DNA of 50,819 bases from Bacteroidales bacterium (GCA_018064685.1 JAGHUS010000097.1:1-50819), one strand, 5' to 3'. Shown: positions 16,154-24,899, counted from the stretch's first letter. Numbers and translations are program-made. The notes: generated by a model from the letters alone, not told the origin.

Positions 16154-18184
16154 ATGGACGTGAACAATATCGTTGACATCAGTTATGCCCAATCCGGGCA
16201 GAGCAGTGCCACCAATGCCCTTGGTATGCGCGAGATGCAGGCCAAGGCTTACGAGGCACGCAGTAAGAAATATCTGCTCATCAAGGCACCGCCAGCCAGC
16301 GGCAAGAGTCGCGCCTTGATGTTCATTGCGCTGGACAAGCTGGAGTACCAGGGCATCAGGAAGGTCGTGGTGGCTGTGCCGGAGAAGAGTATCGGCCGCT
16401 CGTTTGCCAATACCGATCTGAAAAAGCACGGCTTCTTTGCCGACTGGAAGGTGGCTCCCTACTACAACCTGTGTGACGTGGGCGGCAACGAGTCGGACAA
16501 GGCGGGTAGGTTCGTGGAGTTCTTCCGTGGACAGAACAATGCCAAGGTGCTGGTGTGCGCCCACGCCACCCTGCGCAACGGCATGAAGCAGCTGCACGAC
16601 GATGAGTTCAACGGCTGTCTGCTGGCCATCGACGAGTTTCACCATACTAGTGCCGATGCGAATTCTGGCTTGGGTGACATCGTGCGCCGCATCATCAACA
16701 ACAGTACTGGCCATATTGTAGCCATGACGGGAAGCTACTTCCGTGGCGATGGCATACCCGTGCTGAGAGTGGAGGACGAGGCGAAGTTCTACCCCGTCAC
16801 TTACAACTACTATCAGCAGTTGAATGGCTACAAGTACTTGAAGAATCTGGTACTTGGCTACCACTTCTATCATGGCTCGTACATCGAGCATATCAAGGAG
16901 ATTCTGGACACAAAGAAAAAGACCATCATACACATCCCGAGTGTCAATTCACGTGCATCTTCCGGAAGCAAGTATGAGGAGGTGGGCGAAATTATGAAGT
17001 GCATCGGTGAGGTAGTAAAGAAGGACTATGAAACCTGTGTCTATACCATTAAGACAGAGGATGGCCGACTACTGAAAGTGGCTGACCTGGTGGAGGATGA
17101 CATCAACGATCGTACTAGAATTCAGGCTTATCTACAGCACATGAAGAAGGCTTCGGACATGGATATCATCATTGCCCTGGGCACGGCGAAGGAGGGATTT
17201 GACTGGGCGTGGTGCGAGATGTGCCTGACCATCGGTGTACGCGGTTCATTGACCGAGGTCATACAGATCATTGGCCGTTGTACACGCGATTGTGAGGGTA
17301 AGGATACGGCCAAGTTCGTCAATATGATAGCCATGCCCGATGCAGAGCAGGCAGACGTGAAGGTGGCAGTGAACGATTTCCTGAAGGCCATCACTGCCAG
17401 CCTCCTGATGGAGCAGGTTATGGCTCCTAGCTGGAAATTCAAGACGGCGAAGGATGGTGACGACGACGATGATAGCAAATTGGTGAATACCATTGTGGTT
17501 GAGGGGCTGAAACCATTATCCACAGAGAAGACCAAGATGATTATCCAACAGCAGTTAGACGACCTGCAGGCAGCTGTACTACAAGATGAGATGATGGTGC
17601 GTGCCATCAGCGGCAGCACTACGGCCGAAAACATCACACAGAACCTCATTCCGAAGGTCATTATGAAGCGTTATCCCGACCTTACGCCCGAGGAGGTGGA
17701 AGAGGTTCGCCAGCACTTCCTGCTCAACACCTTGGTGAAGGGTAACAACATCACCGACGACAAGGGTGAGCCCGTGGACGTCACCCCAGGCATGATACAG
17801 CCAAGGGACGATGAGGAGCAATCATCGGAAGGCAACAGGCTGATCAAGCTTGCCAACAAGTTCATCAGCATCGACAAGCTGAGCATCAACCTTATCGATA
17901 CGATCAATCCCTACCAGAAGGCGTACGAGGTGATATCGAAGAATGTGGACAGTGCTACGCTGAAGGTCATTCAGGATACCATTGCCGAGCAGAAATTTGA
18001 GATGACAACCGAGGAGGCTGTCCGTCTGTTCAAAGGTCCCTTGAAGCAATGGGTGGCAGAACATGATGGTCAGATACCTTCTTTGGAGGATCCTAATCTG
18101 CAAGTGAGAGAATTGGCACAGGCATACACCATCATCAAAAACCTAAAGATACGCAAGATGATGGGACTTGAGTATAATTCATAG
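16154..18184 (+). CDS. SF2 DEAD/DEAH-type helicase or translocase
   Basis: 676 residues. Q-like region GMREMQAKAY, Walker A APPASGKS (45-52), Walker B/DExH IDEFHH (159-164), motif III TGSY (192-195), motif V GTAKEGFDW (343-351), and motif VI QIIGRCTRD (371-379). The C-terminal ~280 residues are helical and not recognised. These motifs indicate an ATP-driven helicase or translocase of the type found in type I/III and other restriction systems. It carries no nuclease motif that I can see, so cutting would need a partner; the GIY-YIG protein two genes downstream is the obvious candidate. Codon use is GC-rich and host-like, unlike the middle of the methyltransferase. Confidence 0.85.
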   Translation: MDVNNIVDISYAQSGQSSATNALGMREMQAKAYEARSKKYLLIKAPPASGKSRALMFIALDKLEYQGIRKVVVAVPEKSIGRSFANTDLKKHGFFADWKVAPYYNLCDVGGNESDKAGRFVEFFRGQNNAKVLVCAHATLRNGMKQLHDDEFNGCLLAIDEFHHTSADANSGLGDIVRRIINNSTGHIVAMTGSYFRGDGIPVLRVEDEAKFYPVTYNYYQQLNGYKYLKNLVLGYHFYHGSYIEHIKEILDTKKKTIIHIPSVNSRASSGSKYEEVGEIMKCIGEVVKKDYETCVYTIKTEDGRLLKVADLVEDDINDRTRIQAYLQHMKKASDMDIIIALGTAKEGFDWAWCEMCLTIGVRGSLTEVIQIIGRCTRDCEGKDTAKFVNMIAMPDAEQADVKVAVNDFLKAITASLLMEQVMAPSWKFKTAKDGDDDDDSKLVNTIVVEGLKPLSTEKTKMIIQQQLDDLQAAVLQDEMMVRAISGSTTAENITQNLIPKVIMKRYPDLTPEEVEEVRQHFLLNTLVKGNNITDDKGEPVDVTPGMIQPRDDEEQSSEGNRLIKLANKFISIDKLSINLIDTINPYQKAYEVISKNVDSATLKVIQDTIAEQKFEMTTEEAVRLFKGPLKQWVAEHDGQIPSLEDPNLQVRELAQAYTIIKNLKIRKMMGLEYNS

Positions 18185-18276
18185 TTCATAATTCATAGTT
18201 CATAGTTAAGTTGCGCGATGCCTTTCTCCCCCTTTAGGGGGTTGGGGGGGCCGCTAATTCATAATTCATAATTAGC
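18185..18276. repeat. REP-like C-rich element flanked by TTCATAATTCATA repeats
   Basis: TTCATAATTCATAGTT iterations surround GCGCGATGCC and a CCCCCTTTAGGGGG hairpin, then GCTAATTCATAATTC. A close relative lies at 28725-28810. It sits inside the island between the helicase and the 76-residue gene. Confidence 0.6.
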
Positions 18277-18507
18277 ATGGAATGGCCTGAAGAGTTATTG
18301 GAATTGTTTGATGACCCTCTGTTGGACGGGGTTAAACCTAAGCCTGCTGCAGTGACGGCAGACGACCGTACACAGCGAAAAATAGATGAACTGCGTGCGT
18401 GGGTGGATGATAATGGTCGCGAACCGGAGGTGAATAGCAAGAATATAAAGGAGAAACTGATGGCAGTGGCTCTGCAAACACTTAAAGAATTGGGACTATG
18501 GACATAG
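18277..18507 (+). CDS. Small acidic island protein sharing an N-terminal motif with its neighbour
   Basis: 76 residues, unrecognised. The N-terminus EELLELFDDPLLD is near-identical to KELNELFNDPLLD at the start of the next protein. The rest is a helical domain (RKIDELRAWVDDNGREP, IKEKLMAVALQTL). The stop overlaps the next start by 10 bp, so the two are coupled. The shared motif may be a docking peptide for a common partner such as the helicase; inference only. Confidence 0.65.
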   Translation: MEWPEELLELFDDPLLDGVKPKPAAVTADDRTQRKIDELRAWVDDNGREPEVNSKNIKEKLMAVALQTLKELGLWT

Positions 18508-19742
18508 ATAAGGAACTGAATGAGTTGTTTAACGACCCTCTGTTGGATGTGAACGACAAGGAGCTGACGCTGTTCAACATACCGTCGGACATGAAACGCG
18601 TGATGGAGAAACGCCGCATTCAGCCCGACCATTATGCGCAGAAGAAGCCGTGTGAGGACTTCCATCTCTACAAGCCTCTCTTCGAAACTGTACAGCAGGA
18701 ACTGAAGGAAGGTAAGCGCAGTCTCGTCCGAACCTCAAAGACCGCTAACATGGATGAAGGGCACTTCTATGTAGTGGATGGTATGCTGGTACTGCTGCAG
18801 TCGATTGGGCAGAAGAAGAGAAGCCGTAGCGGAATGATTGATGGAAGGACGCGTTGCATCTATGAGAATGGAACAGAATCAGACATTCTGCTTGAAACGC
18901 TAAGACGTAACGTACTGCATGATGGTTATGGCGTGACTGATACGCAGGATGCTATCGATGACTCCTTCTTCAATCAGAGTATGACTGAGGGAGATAAGTC
19001 TACGGGGTATGTGTATGTGTTGAAGTCACTATCACCAGATCCAGAGATTGCCGGTGTAAAGGATCTGTATAAGATAGGCTTTACTATCAATACGGTAGAG
19101 GAACGCATTGCCAATGCCGAGAAGGAGCCTACCTATCTGATGGCACCTGTGCAGATTGTGGAGACGGCTCAGATTGTGAACATGAATTCGCACATCTTCG
19201 AGACTATCATCCATCAGGTTTTCAATGCCGTGCAGTTCCAGCTGAAGGTGTATGACGAAGAGGGTAATCTGCATATCCCGGCAGAGTGGTTTGTCGTTCC
19301 TTTGGAGATTATCAATCTGGTTATCCAAAAGATAGTAGACGGAACGATAACCCAATACTCCTACAATGCTGAGCTGCAATGCTTGGAAAAGCGATTGATA
19401 AAGAAGACTTCGACCTTCAATACCGATGGTCTGAAGGTCTTGACGTTGAACATCAAGGAGGGATTCTTCAAGGAGATAATGAGTGGAGAGAAGACGAGCG
19501 AGTATCGTGAAATCAAGCAGACAACCATCAATAAATACACGTATATTGACGAGGCTGATGGCAAACGATACTTGCGCCACTATGATGTCATACGTTTCTA
19601 CATGGGCTATCACAAAGACCGTGATTCTGCCCTTGTAGAGATAACAGACATAACCTGCCTAAGTGGCATCGTTGAATACAAGCTCGGAAGGGTCTTGGAA
19701 CATATATCGAACAAAGAGACACAGCATACATGCGTTGACTAG
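18498..19742 (+). CDS. GIY-YIG nuclease-like protein with C-terminal ASCH domain
   Basis: 414 residues. Domains in order: the LFNDPLLD motif (10-17); a region around 88-145 (FYVVDGMLVLLQ, CIYENGTESDILL) that often precedes such nucleases; a GIY-YIG/T5orf172-type domain at ~168-250 with GYVY (170-173), YKIG (191-194), R203 and E235; and an ASCH domain at ~316-410 (VLTLNIKEGFFKEIMSGEK, EYREIK). The GIY-YIG core residues look intact, so DNA cleavage is plausible. ASCH domains bind RNA or modified nucleic acid. It is probably the nuclease of the methyltransferase/helicase system. Ends at a hairpin terminator. Confidence 0.8.
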   Translation: MDIDKELNELFNDPLLDVNDKELTLFNIPSDMKRVMEKRRIQPDHYAQKKPCEDFHLYKPLFETVQQELKEGKRSLVRTSKTANMDEGHFYVVDGMLVLLQSIGQKKRSRSGMIDGRTRCIYENGTESDILLETLRRNVLHDGYGVTDTQDAIDDSFFNQSMTEGDKSTGYVYVLKSLSPDPEIAGVKDLYKIGFTINTVEERIANAEKEPTYLMAPVQIVETAQIVNMNSHIFETIIHQVFNAVQFQLKVYDEEGNLHIPAEWFVVPLEIINLVIQKIVDGTITQYSYNAELQCLEKRLIKKTSTFNTDGLKVLTLNIKEGFFKEIMSGEKTSEYREIKQTTINKYTYIDEADGKRYLRHYDVIRFYMGYHKDRDSALVEITDITCLSGIVEYKLGRVLEHISNKETQHTCVD

Positions 19743-19750
19743 CTTTTAGT

Positions 19751-19776
19751 GAATCAGGGGGCTGCTCCCCTGATTC
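19751..19776 (+). terminator. Terminator of the defence island
   Basis: Perfect 10-bp stem GAATCAGGGG / CCCCTGATTC with a 6-nt loop, followed by ATGTAATTT. Confidence 0.7.
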
Positions 19777-19845
19777 ATGTAATTTCAGAAAACCACATGC
19801 ACTACTTGCACTAAGCTTATATGATACTGTATAGCAGAGTGTTAG

Positions 19846-19887
19846 CTAGTGCATGACTCTTGCACCAGTCATGCACTAGTCATGCAC
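19846..19887. repeat. GTGCATGACT/AGTCATGCAC repeat cluster, left
   Basis: GTGCATGACT at 19849-19858, AGTCATGCAC at 19867-19876 and 19878-19887. The same 10-mer returns in both orientations at 20163-20200. Confidence 0.7.
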
Positions 19888-20019
19888 CAATTATCCACTA
19901 GACATACCTGTTGATGCAGCACTCAAATACAATTGATGCAGCATTTTACCACATTTCTATGCTCTGATTGCAAAACTTCCTTAGCGCTTTTTGTCTGGTT
20001 CACGATGCAGGAACCTAGA

Positions 20020-20084
20020 GGTACACGCTACATGTACCTTTGGGTACACCATACATGTACCGCACGGTACACGGTGCGTGTACC
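20020..20084. repeat. Three tandem 23-bp hairpin units (GGTACA-N7-TGTACC)
   Basis: Units start at 20020, 20043 and 20066, exactly 23 bp apart. Each is GGTACA, 7 nt, TGTACC, then a 4-nt spacer. The loops differ while the arms are invariant. Confidence 0.8.
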
Positions 20085-20162
20085 GCACAAGAAGTGCGTG
20101 TGCAATAAGATTTTGCTGCTAGGGCATTTATTTCATACTCATGCATGAATGGTGCAAGACTA

Positions 20163-20200
20163 GTGCATGACTAGTGCAAGCAAAACAAGAGTCATGCACC
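20163..20200. repeat. GTGCATGACT/AGTCATGCAC repeat cluster, right
   Basis: GTGCATGACT at 20163-20172 and AGTCATGCAC at 20190-20199, with CTAGTGCA between. Together with the left cluster it brackets the three GGTACA hairpins. Confidence 0.7.
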
Positions 20201-20275
20201 AGGCGAACGACCAAGATGTCAGTGCGTTAGGCTGCATTAGTGCAAGAGTGCAAGTGGAAATGGAATTTCGCAGTG

Positions 20276-21790
20276 TCAGTACTTCTCCGAAATCTGCTCC
20301 AGCACATCAGCCATCTGCTTCACTATTTTGGGATGCAGGTCGGCCACGTTGGTCGTCTCGCCGGGGTCGCTCTTCATGTCGAAGAGCTGTGGAATCTTCT
20401 TGTAGCCAGTCTCCACCTTCGGTCCCCATTGTATCATCTCGGGTCCGTTGCACGGATGGATGTACTTCCATCGCTTGCTGCGGACATGCAGCGAGCGGTT
20501 CTGGGCCATGGTGATGCAGTAGGGAACACTCTTGCTGCTCTTACCCATCCACGTCTTCAGGTAGTTACGACTATCGGGAGCCTGCCCTTCGGGAATGTCG
20601 GCACCGACAAGCTTTGCCATGGTGGCGACAAAGTCCATCTGCGTAATCATGGCATCGCTCTTCTTGCCCTGAGGCACATGACCTGGCCATGACACGATGA
20701 AGGGCACAATGCTTCCAGCCTCGTAGGCACTGTACTTGGCACCACGATAAATGCCGCCAGGGCGATGGTCGCCCACCAGTTCCTCGCTCTTGTCGTCATA
20801 GCCATCGTCCAGAATAGGGCCATTGTCGCTCGTAAGGATGATGAGTGTGTTCTTGTCCAACCCCAACTGCTGCAGTCGACGTGTCACCTGCTCTACCGTC
20901 CAGTCGAACTGCATAATGACGTCACCACGCACACCCATGGGACTCTTGCCACGAAAGCGGTCGCTGGGATAGCGAGGCACGTGTACATCATTGGTAGCCA
21001 GATACATGAAGAATGGTTCGCTTTGATGCTTGTCGATGAAGCCAAGCGCACGATCCACGATGCTGTCGGCCAGATGCTCATCCTGCCACAGTGCCTTTCC
21101 CCCACCCTTCATCCAACCGATGCGACCGATGCCATTCACCACGGCATAGTCATGCCCGTGCGAACTGCGTTGCTTGAACTGGTCGATGGGCGTCTCATGG
21201 TAGGTAGGAACATCGGGAAAACGCTTCTGATAGCTGACCTCGATGGGAGCCGATGGGTCGTAGTTGACGACATGTCCGTCCTCGATGAAGACACACGGAA
21301 CACGGTCGGCAGTGGCAGCCATGATGTAGCTGTAGTCGAAACCCAGATCGCCAGGATGCTGGTCGAGCTGTCCGTTCCAATCCTGCTGAGCAGTGGTGCT
21401 GCCCAGTCCCAAATGCCACTTGCCGATAGCCGCCGTGGCATAGCCTTGCGAACGGAACACATCGGCCAGTGTGTACTGGTCGGGCGAGATGATCATACCC
21501 GCATTGCCCTGCGCCACATTGGTGTTAGGCTTGCGACAAGGCAGACTGCCCGTGAGCAGACCGTAGCGGCTGGGCGTGCTGGTACTGGCAGCAGCATGTG
21601 CATCGGTGAAGAGCACACCACTCTGTGCCAGACGATCGACAGCCGGTGTGCTGACACGATGTGCACCATAGCACGAGAGATCGCCATAGCCGAGGTCATC
21701 GGCCACAATAAGTATCACGTTGGGACGGTTCTGCTGTGCCAGACACGTTGCACTGCACATGCCCATCAGGGCCAAAGGTAGCATTCTCAT
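20276..21790 (-). CDS. Secreted Ser-type sulfatase
   Basis: 504 residues from the ATG beginning MRMLPLALMG, which gives a proper signal peptide ending near ATCLAQ. The sulfatase fold starts at RPNVILIVADDLGYGDLSCYG. The signature STPSRYGLLTG carries Ser, not Cys, at the formylglycine position, so activation needs an anaerobic radical-SAM sulfatase-maturating enzyme encoded elsewhere. Other family residues are visible (GKWHLG; TSDNGP). It hydrolyses sulfate esters on glycans in the periplasm; the substrate cannot be read. It has its own promoter and follows the strong GH57 terminator, so it is a separate unit. No susC/susD neighbours in this window. Confidence 0.9.
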   Translation of the reverse strand: MRMLPLALMGMCSATCLAQQNRPNVILIVADDLGYGDLSCYGAHRVSTPAVDRLAQSGVLFTDAHAAASTSTPSRYGLLTGSLPCRKPNTNVAQGNAGMIISPDQYTLADVFRSQGYATAAIGKWHLGLGSTTAQQDWNGQLDQHPGDLGFDYSYIMAATADRVPCVFIEDGHVVNYDPSAPIEVSYQKRFPDVPTYHETPIDQFKQRSSHGHDYAVVNGIGRIGWMKGGGKALWQDEHLADSIVDRALGFIDKHQSEPFFMYLATNDVHVPRYPSDRFRGKSPMGVRGDVIMQFDWTVEQVTRRLQQLGLDKNTLIILTSDNGPILDDGYDDKSEELVGDHRPGGIYRGAKYSAYEAGSIVPFIVSWPGHVPQGKKSDAMITQMDFVATMAKLVGADIPEGQAPDSRNYLKTWMGKSSKSVPYCITMAQNRSLHVRSKRWKYIHPCNGPEMIQWGPKVETGYKKIPQLFDMKSDPGETTNVADLHPKIVKQMADVLEQISEKY

Positions 21791-21824
21791 AATATATAAA
21801 TATTGATGCGCAAGGGTTAGGAAA

Positions 21825-21856
21825 CAAAGGTAGAAAGAAAAAACGAAACGGCCAAA
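21825..21856 (-). promoter_or_regulatory. Sulfatase promoter
   Basis: Minus strand TTTG (plus 21853-21856), 20-bp spacer, TACCTTTG (plus 21825-21832). Confidence 0.75.
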
Positions 21857-21875
21857 AGATTGGCGGGAAAAGTGT

Positions 21876-21911
21876 TGAAAAAAAGAATGGATGGGAGTGC
21901 CCATCCATTCT
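21876..21911 (-). terminator. Terminator of the alpha-glucan operon
   Basis: Read on the minus strand: AGAATGGATGGG, 4-nt loop, perfect 12-bp complement, then a run of seven T. Confidence 0.9.
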
Positions 21912-21935
21912 GAATATTTGCCGAAGATATTACTA

Positions 21936-23477
21936 TTACTTCTTGGTAGTCTTCTTTGCAGCAGGCGCCTTCTTGGGTGCAGCAGCCTTAGGAGCGGCAG
22001 CCTTCTTGGCGGGAGTCTTCTTGGCAGGTTCAGCCTTGGGAGCCTCTACCTTCTCCTCCTTTACGGGTTCTGCCTTAGGAGCAGCTTCCTTCTTGGCGGG
22101 AGCAGCCTTGGGAGCGGCAGCCTTCTTGGCAGGGGCCTTCTTGGCGGGAACCTTCTCCTCCTTCTTGTCTGCTACAGCACCTTCGAGCTTTGACAAACGA
22201 GCACGGAGCTGACTGATCTCGTGGTCGCGAGTCTCAATCTCCTTGCCCTGGTTGTGGATGGTGGTGTAGAGAGCATTCAACTCGTCATTCTCGACCTCGA
22301 TGGGGAAGAGATCCTGTACACGCTTGATAAAGTCGCCAAGGATGTTCATGTAATTGGTGAAGGCATCGTATGGGCTGTCATAGAAACCACGAATCATATT
22401 CACGCTCATGGGCTTGGTGGTCATGTAGCGGAAGTTGTTGCTTGCCTGCAGACGATCCCAGTCCTGCTTGATGCGGCGATCCTGACATACCATGATACGT
22501 CCAGCCTCCTGATAGAGCTTGCTGAATGCCTCGCGCTGCATACCATTACCCAACCAGCAAGAGGTGTCGCGCTCCTCGTCGTTCCATGACACAGGCTCGG
22601 GCATGTCCATAGCAGCCACGGCCTTGGTCTTGCCAACAATCTCGCTGGGAGTAGCGAACTCGATGCCACGCTCCTTGCAAGCAGCAGGCAGAGCCTTGAA
22701 GAACTCGAGGATGTTGCTGCTGAGGGGCTGGAAGATGCCGAGAGCGCAGAGCTCCATGAAGATGTTGATAACCTGCTCTTCCTGAGGAAGCTGTGCAATC
22801 CAGTCGGCATAACGGTCGCTCATGAGAGGATACTCGCTCCAGCTAGAATCGTTGAAACGCAGAGAGATATCGTCAGAAAGCTTGTAGTCGCGCAGCAAGA
22901 GGCTCACCTTGGGGTTGTGAGCACAGCTGTACACGAAGTGGGGGCTCTTCCAACCGAGCACGTGCTTAGCACCCTCGGCAATCATACCCTTGAAGCCCAT
23001 ACGGCCAGCCAGTGCACCAATCTCATCGCTATAGATCAAGCTGCTGTTGCGCAACACCTTGGGAGTCTGTCCGAAGAGTTCCTTGATCTTCTTGCACTGA
23101 CGCTTGGTCTCCTCCATGAACACCTCCTCGTTGGCCAGAGAAGAGAGGCCATGGCTGTAAGGCTCGGCCAGGAACTCCACGCAACCCGTCTTCGAGAGCT
23201 CCTGCAGGAGTTCGATAACCTCGGGAGCATAGTCCTCGAGCAACTCGATGCCCACACCCGAGAGTGAGAATGCCACCTTGAAGTACTTGCCGTAAGTCTC
23301 GGTCATCTCAAGCATTGTCTTCAATGCAGGGATGTAGCTACGCTCAGCCGTTTCGGTTATGGCACGTTCGTTCTCGTAGTCATCATAGTAATAGTGGTCG
23401 GCACCAATATCAAAGAAACGATATCTTTTGAGATGAACAGGTTGATGTATCTCGAAATATAAACAAATTGTTTTCAT
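21936..23477 (-). CDS. GH57 alpha-amylase-like protein with histone H1-like tail
   Basis: 513 residues. The GH57 start motif HQPVH is at ~11-15. Where active GH57 amylases have a Glu nucleophile in an RNTEL-type motif this protein has RNSSL, and the region around the proton donor (usually FMDYETFGEH) reads FMELCALGIF. Both catalytic sites look degenerate, like the amylase-like GH57 homologues reported in Bacteroidetes. Residues ~415-435 look coiled-coil (ARLSKLEGAV), and the last ~75 residues are a Lys/Ala/Pro tail of PAKKA and APK repeats resembling histone H1. Third gene of the debranching enzyme/GT4/GH57 operon. Role probably structural or regulatory in glycogen metabolism rather than hydrolytic; inference. 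Confidence 0.85.
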   Translation of the reverse strand: MKTICLYFEIHQPVHLKRYRFFDIGADHYYYDDYENERAITETAERSYIPALKTMLEMTETYGKYFKVAFSLSGVGIELLEDYAPEVIELLQELSKTGCVEFLAEPYSHGLSSLANEEVFMEETKRQCKKIKELFGQTPKVLRNSSLIYSDEIGALAGRMGFKGMIAEGAKHVLGWKSPHFVYSCAHNPKVSLLLRDYKLSDDISLRFNDSSWSEYPLMSDRYADWIAQLPQEEQVINIFMELCALGIFQPLSSNILEFFKALPAACKERGIEFATPSEIVGKTKAVAAMDMPEPVSWNDEERDTSCWLGNGMQREAFSKLYQEAGRIMVCQDRRIKQDWDRLQASNNFRYMTTKPMSVNMIRGFYDSPYDAFTNYMNILGDFIKRVQDLFPIEVENDELNALYTTIHNQGKEIETRDHEISQLRARLSKLEGAVADKKEEKVPAKKAPAKKAAAPKAAPAKKEAAPKAEPVKEEKVEAPKAEPAKKTPAKKAAAPKAAAPKKAPAAKKTTKK

Positions 23478-23489
23478 TGTTCTATTGAT

Positions 23490-23574
23490 TTTATTTTATT
23501 ATAATCGTTTAATCGAAGAATCGTAGATTCGAGTTATCGAAGAATCAAACAATCGACTAATCGACGAATTTTAA
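23490..23574. repeat. AATCGA-type short iterations between GT4 and GH57 genes
   Basis: Imperfect repeats AATCGAAGAATCG, TTATCGAAGAATC, AATCGACTAATCGACGAA. No gene seen. Confidence 0.5.
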
Positions 23575-24882
23575 TCATTTAATATTCTTCACAGCGTTGA
23601 GGTACTCGTCGTTGTTGAACCATCCGCGTCCCATCAGCTGGTTGTAGCACTCGCGTATGCGAAGGCCTACCTTCTCCCATGTGATGCGGTCCACCTCCTT
23701 GATACCCTCGTCGCTAAGCTGCTTCCACATCTGTTCGTTGGTGCAGAGCGAATACATGGCATCGGCCATGGCATCGATGTCCCAGTAGTCCACCTTGATG
23801 ACATTGTCGAGAATCTCGCCACAACCCGACTGCTTGGAGATGATACACGGACAGCCGCACTGCATAGCCTCGAGCGGAGCGATACCGAAGGGCTCGGACA
23901 CAGAGGGCATGACGAAGACATCACTGCGCTTGTAGCACTCGTAAACCTGCTTGCCACGCTGGAAACCAGGGAAGTGGCAACGGTCGGCAATGCCATAGCT
24001 GGCAGCCAGATCAATCATGGCGTTCATCATATCGCCCGAACCGGCAAAGCAGAAACGGATGTTATGCGTACGGTCGAGGACACGCTTGGCAGCCTCGATG
24101 AAGTACTCGGGACCCTTCTGCATGGTGATACGGCCCAGGTAGGTGACAACCTTCTCCTCGGGACGGCGGGTAGAAGGGATATTGGTGTACTCCTCGCTGA
24201 GAGGATATACAGCATTGTGCATTGCCACACACTTCTTGGGGTCCTGGTGATACTGGTTGATGACGGTCTGACGTGTCAGCTCGGATACACACATGATGCA
24301 GTCGGCGTGATCCATACCATTCTTCTCGATGCTGTAGACGGTGGGGTTGACCTTACCGCGAGAGCGGTCGAAGTCGGTAGCATGAACGTGGATGCACAGA
24401 GGCTTGCCACTCACCATCTTGGCATGAACACCAGCGGGATAGGTCAGCCAGTCGTGGGCATGGATGATGTCGAACTGCTCACTGCGTGCCAATACACCAG
24501 CAATGATAGAGAAGTTATTGATCTCGTCGTGCAGGTTGCTGGGATAGCCACCGGCAAAGCCCATACAGCCCATGTCATCGAGACCCTGCATGTAGTTGAA
24601 GTCGGCATAGATATGGTCGCGGAAGCGGAAGTAGTCTTCGGCTGTGTGACCCACCATACGGCCCTTGATATTGTCGTACTGCACATCGCGCCATGCAATG
24701 GGCACCTGACTCATATTGATAATATTCAGGAAACCCTCTTCCTCGCCAGTAGGCTTGGGCAGACAGAAGGTTGTCTCAACGTCGCCCTGCAGACTCAGTC
24801 CCTTGGTAATACCATAGCTGGCCACTGCAAGACCACCATAAATCTTGGGAGGAAATTCCCATCCGAACATTAAAACTTTCAT
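23575..24882 (-). CDS. GT4-family glycogen synthase-like glycosyltransferase
   Basis: 435 residues. GT-B fold: the N-terminal domain opens MKVLMFGWEFPPKIYGGLA, the acceptor-side motif is DIIHAHDW, and the C-terminal nucleotide-sugar domain has VTYLGRITMQKGPEYFIEA and the E-x7-E signature in SEPFGIAPLEAMQCGCP. These are typical of GT4 enzymes that extend alpha-1,4-glucan from a nucleotide-activated glucose. Its place between the debranching enzyme and GH57 protein supports glycogen synthesis. Begins 17 bp after the debranching gene, so the two are co-transcribed. Cytoplasmic, no signal peptide. Confidence 0.9.
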   Translation of the reverse strand: MKVLMFGWEFPPKIYGGLAVASYGITKGLSLQGDVETTFCLPKPTGEEEGFLNIINMSQVPIAWRDVQYDNIKGRMVGHTAEDYFRFRDHIYADFNYMQGLDDMGCMGFAGGYPSNLHDEINNFSIIAGVLARSEQFDIIHAHDWLTYPAGVHAKMVSGKPLCIHVHATDFDRSRGKVNPTVYSIEKNGMDHADCIMCVSELTRQTVINQYHQDPKKCVAMHNAVYPLSEEYTNIPSTRRPEEKVVTYLGRITMQKGPEYFIEAAKRVLDRTHNIRFCFAGSGDMMNAMIDLAASYGIADRCHFPGFQRGKQVYECYKRSDVFVMPSVSEPFGIAPLEAMQCGCPCIISKQSGCGEILDNVIKVDYWDIDAMADAMYSLCTNEQMWKQLSDEGIKEVDRITWEKVGLRIRECYNQLMGRGWFNNDEYLNAVKNIK

Positions 24883-24899
24883 CTTTCGTTCCTCCTTAT

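Noticed and set aside
20020..20084. CRISPR array made of the 23-bp repeats
   Set aside because: Only three units, the invariant parts are hairpin arms and the variable part is 7 nt; no cas genes nearby.
20276..21790. Polysaccharide utilisation locus around the sulfatase
   Set aside because: No susC/susD pair is adjacent, and the neighbouring operon is cytoplasmic glycogen metabolism.
21943..22212. Plus-strand frame rich in Ala/Gly/Leu opposite the GH57 tail
   Set aside because: It is the complement of the Lys/Ala tail; codon pattern and operon context support only the minus-strand gene.
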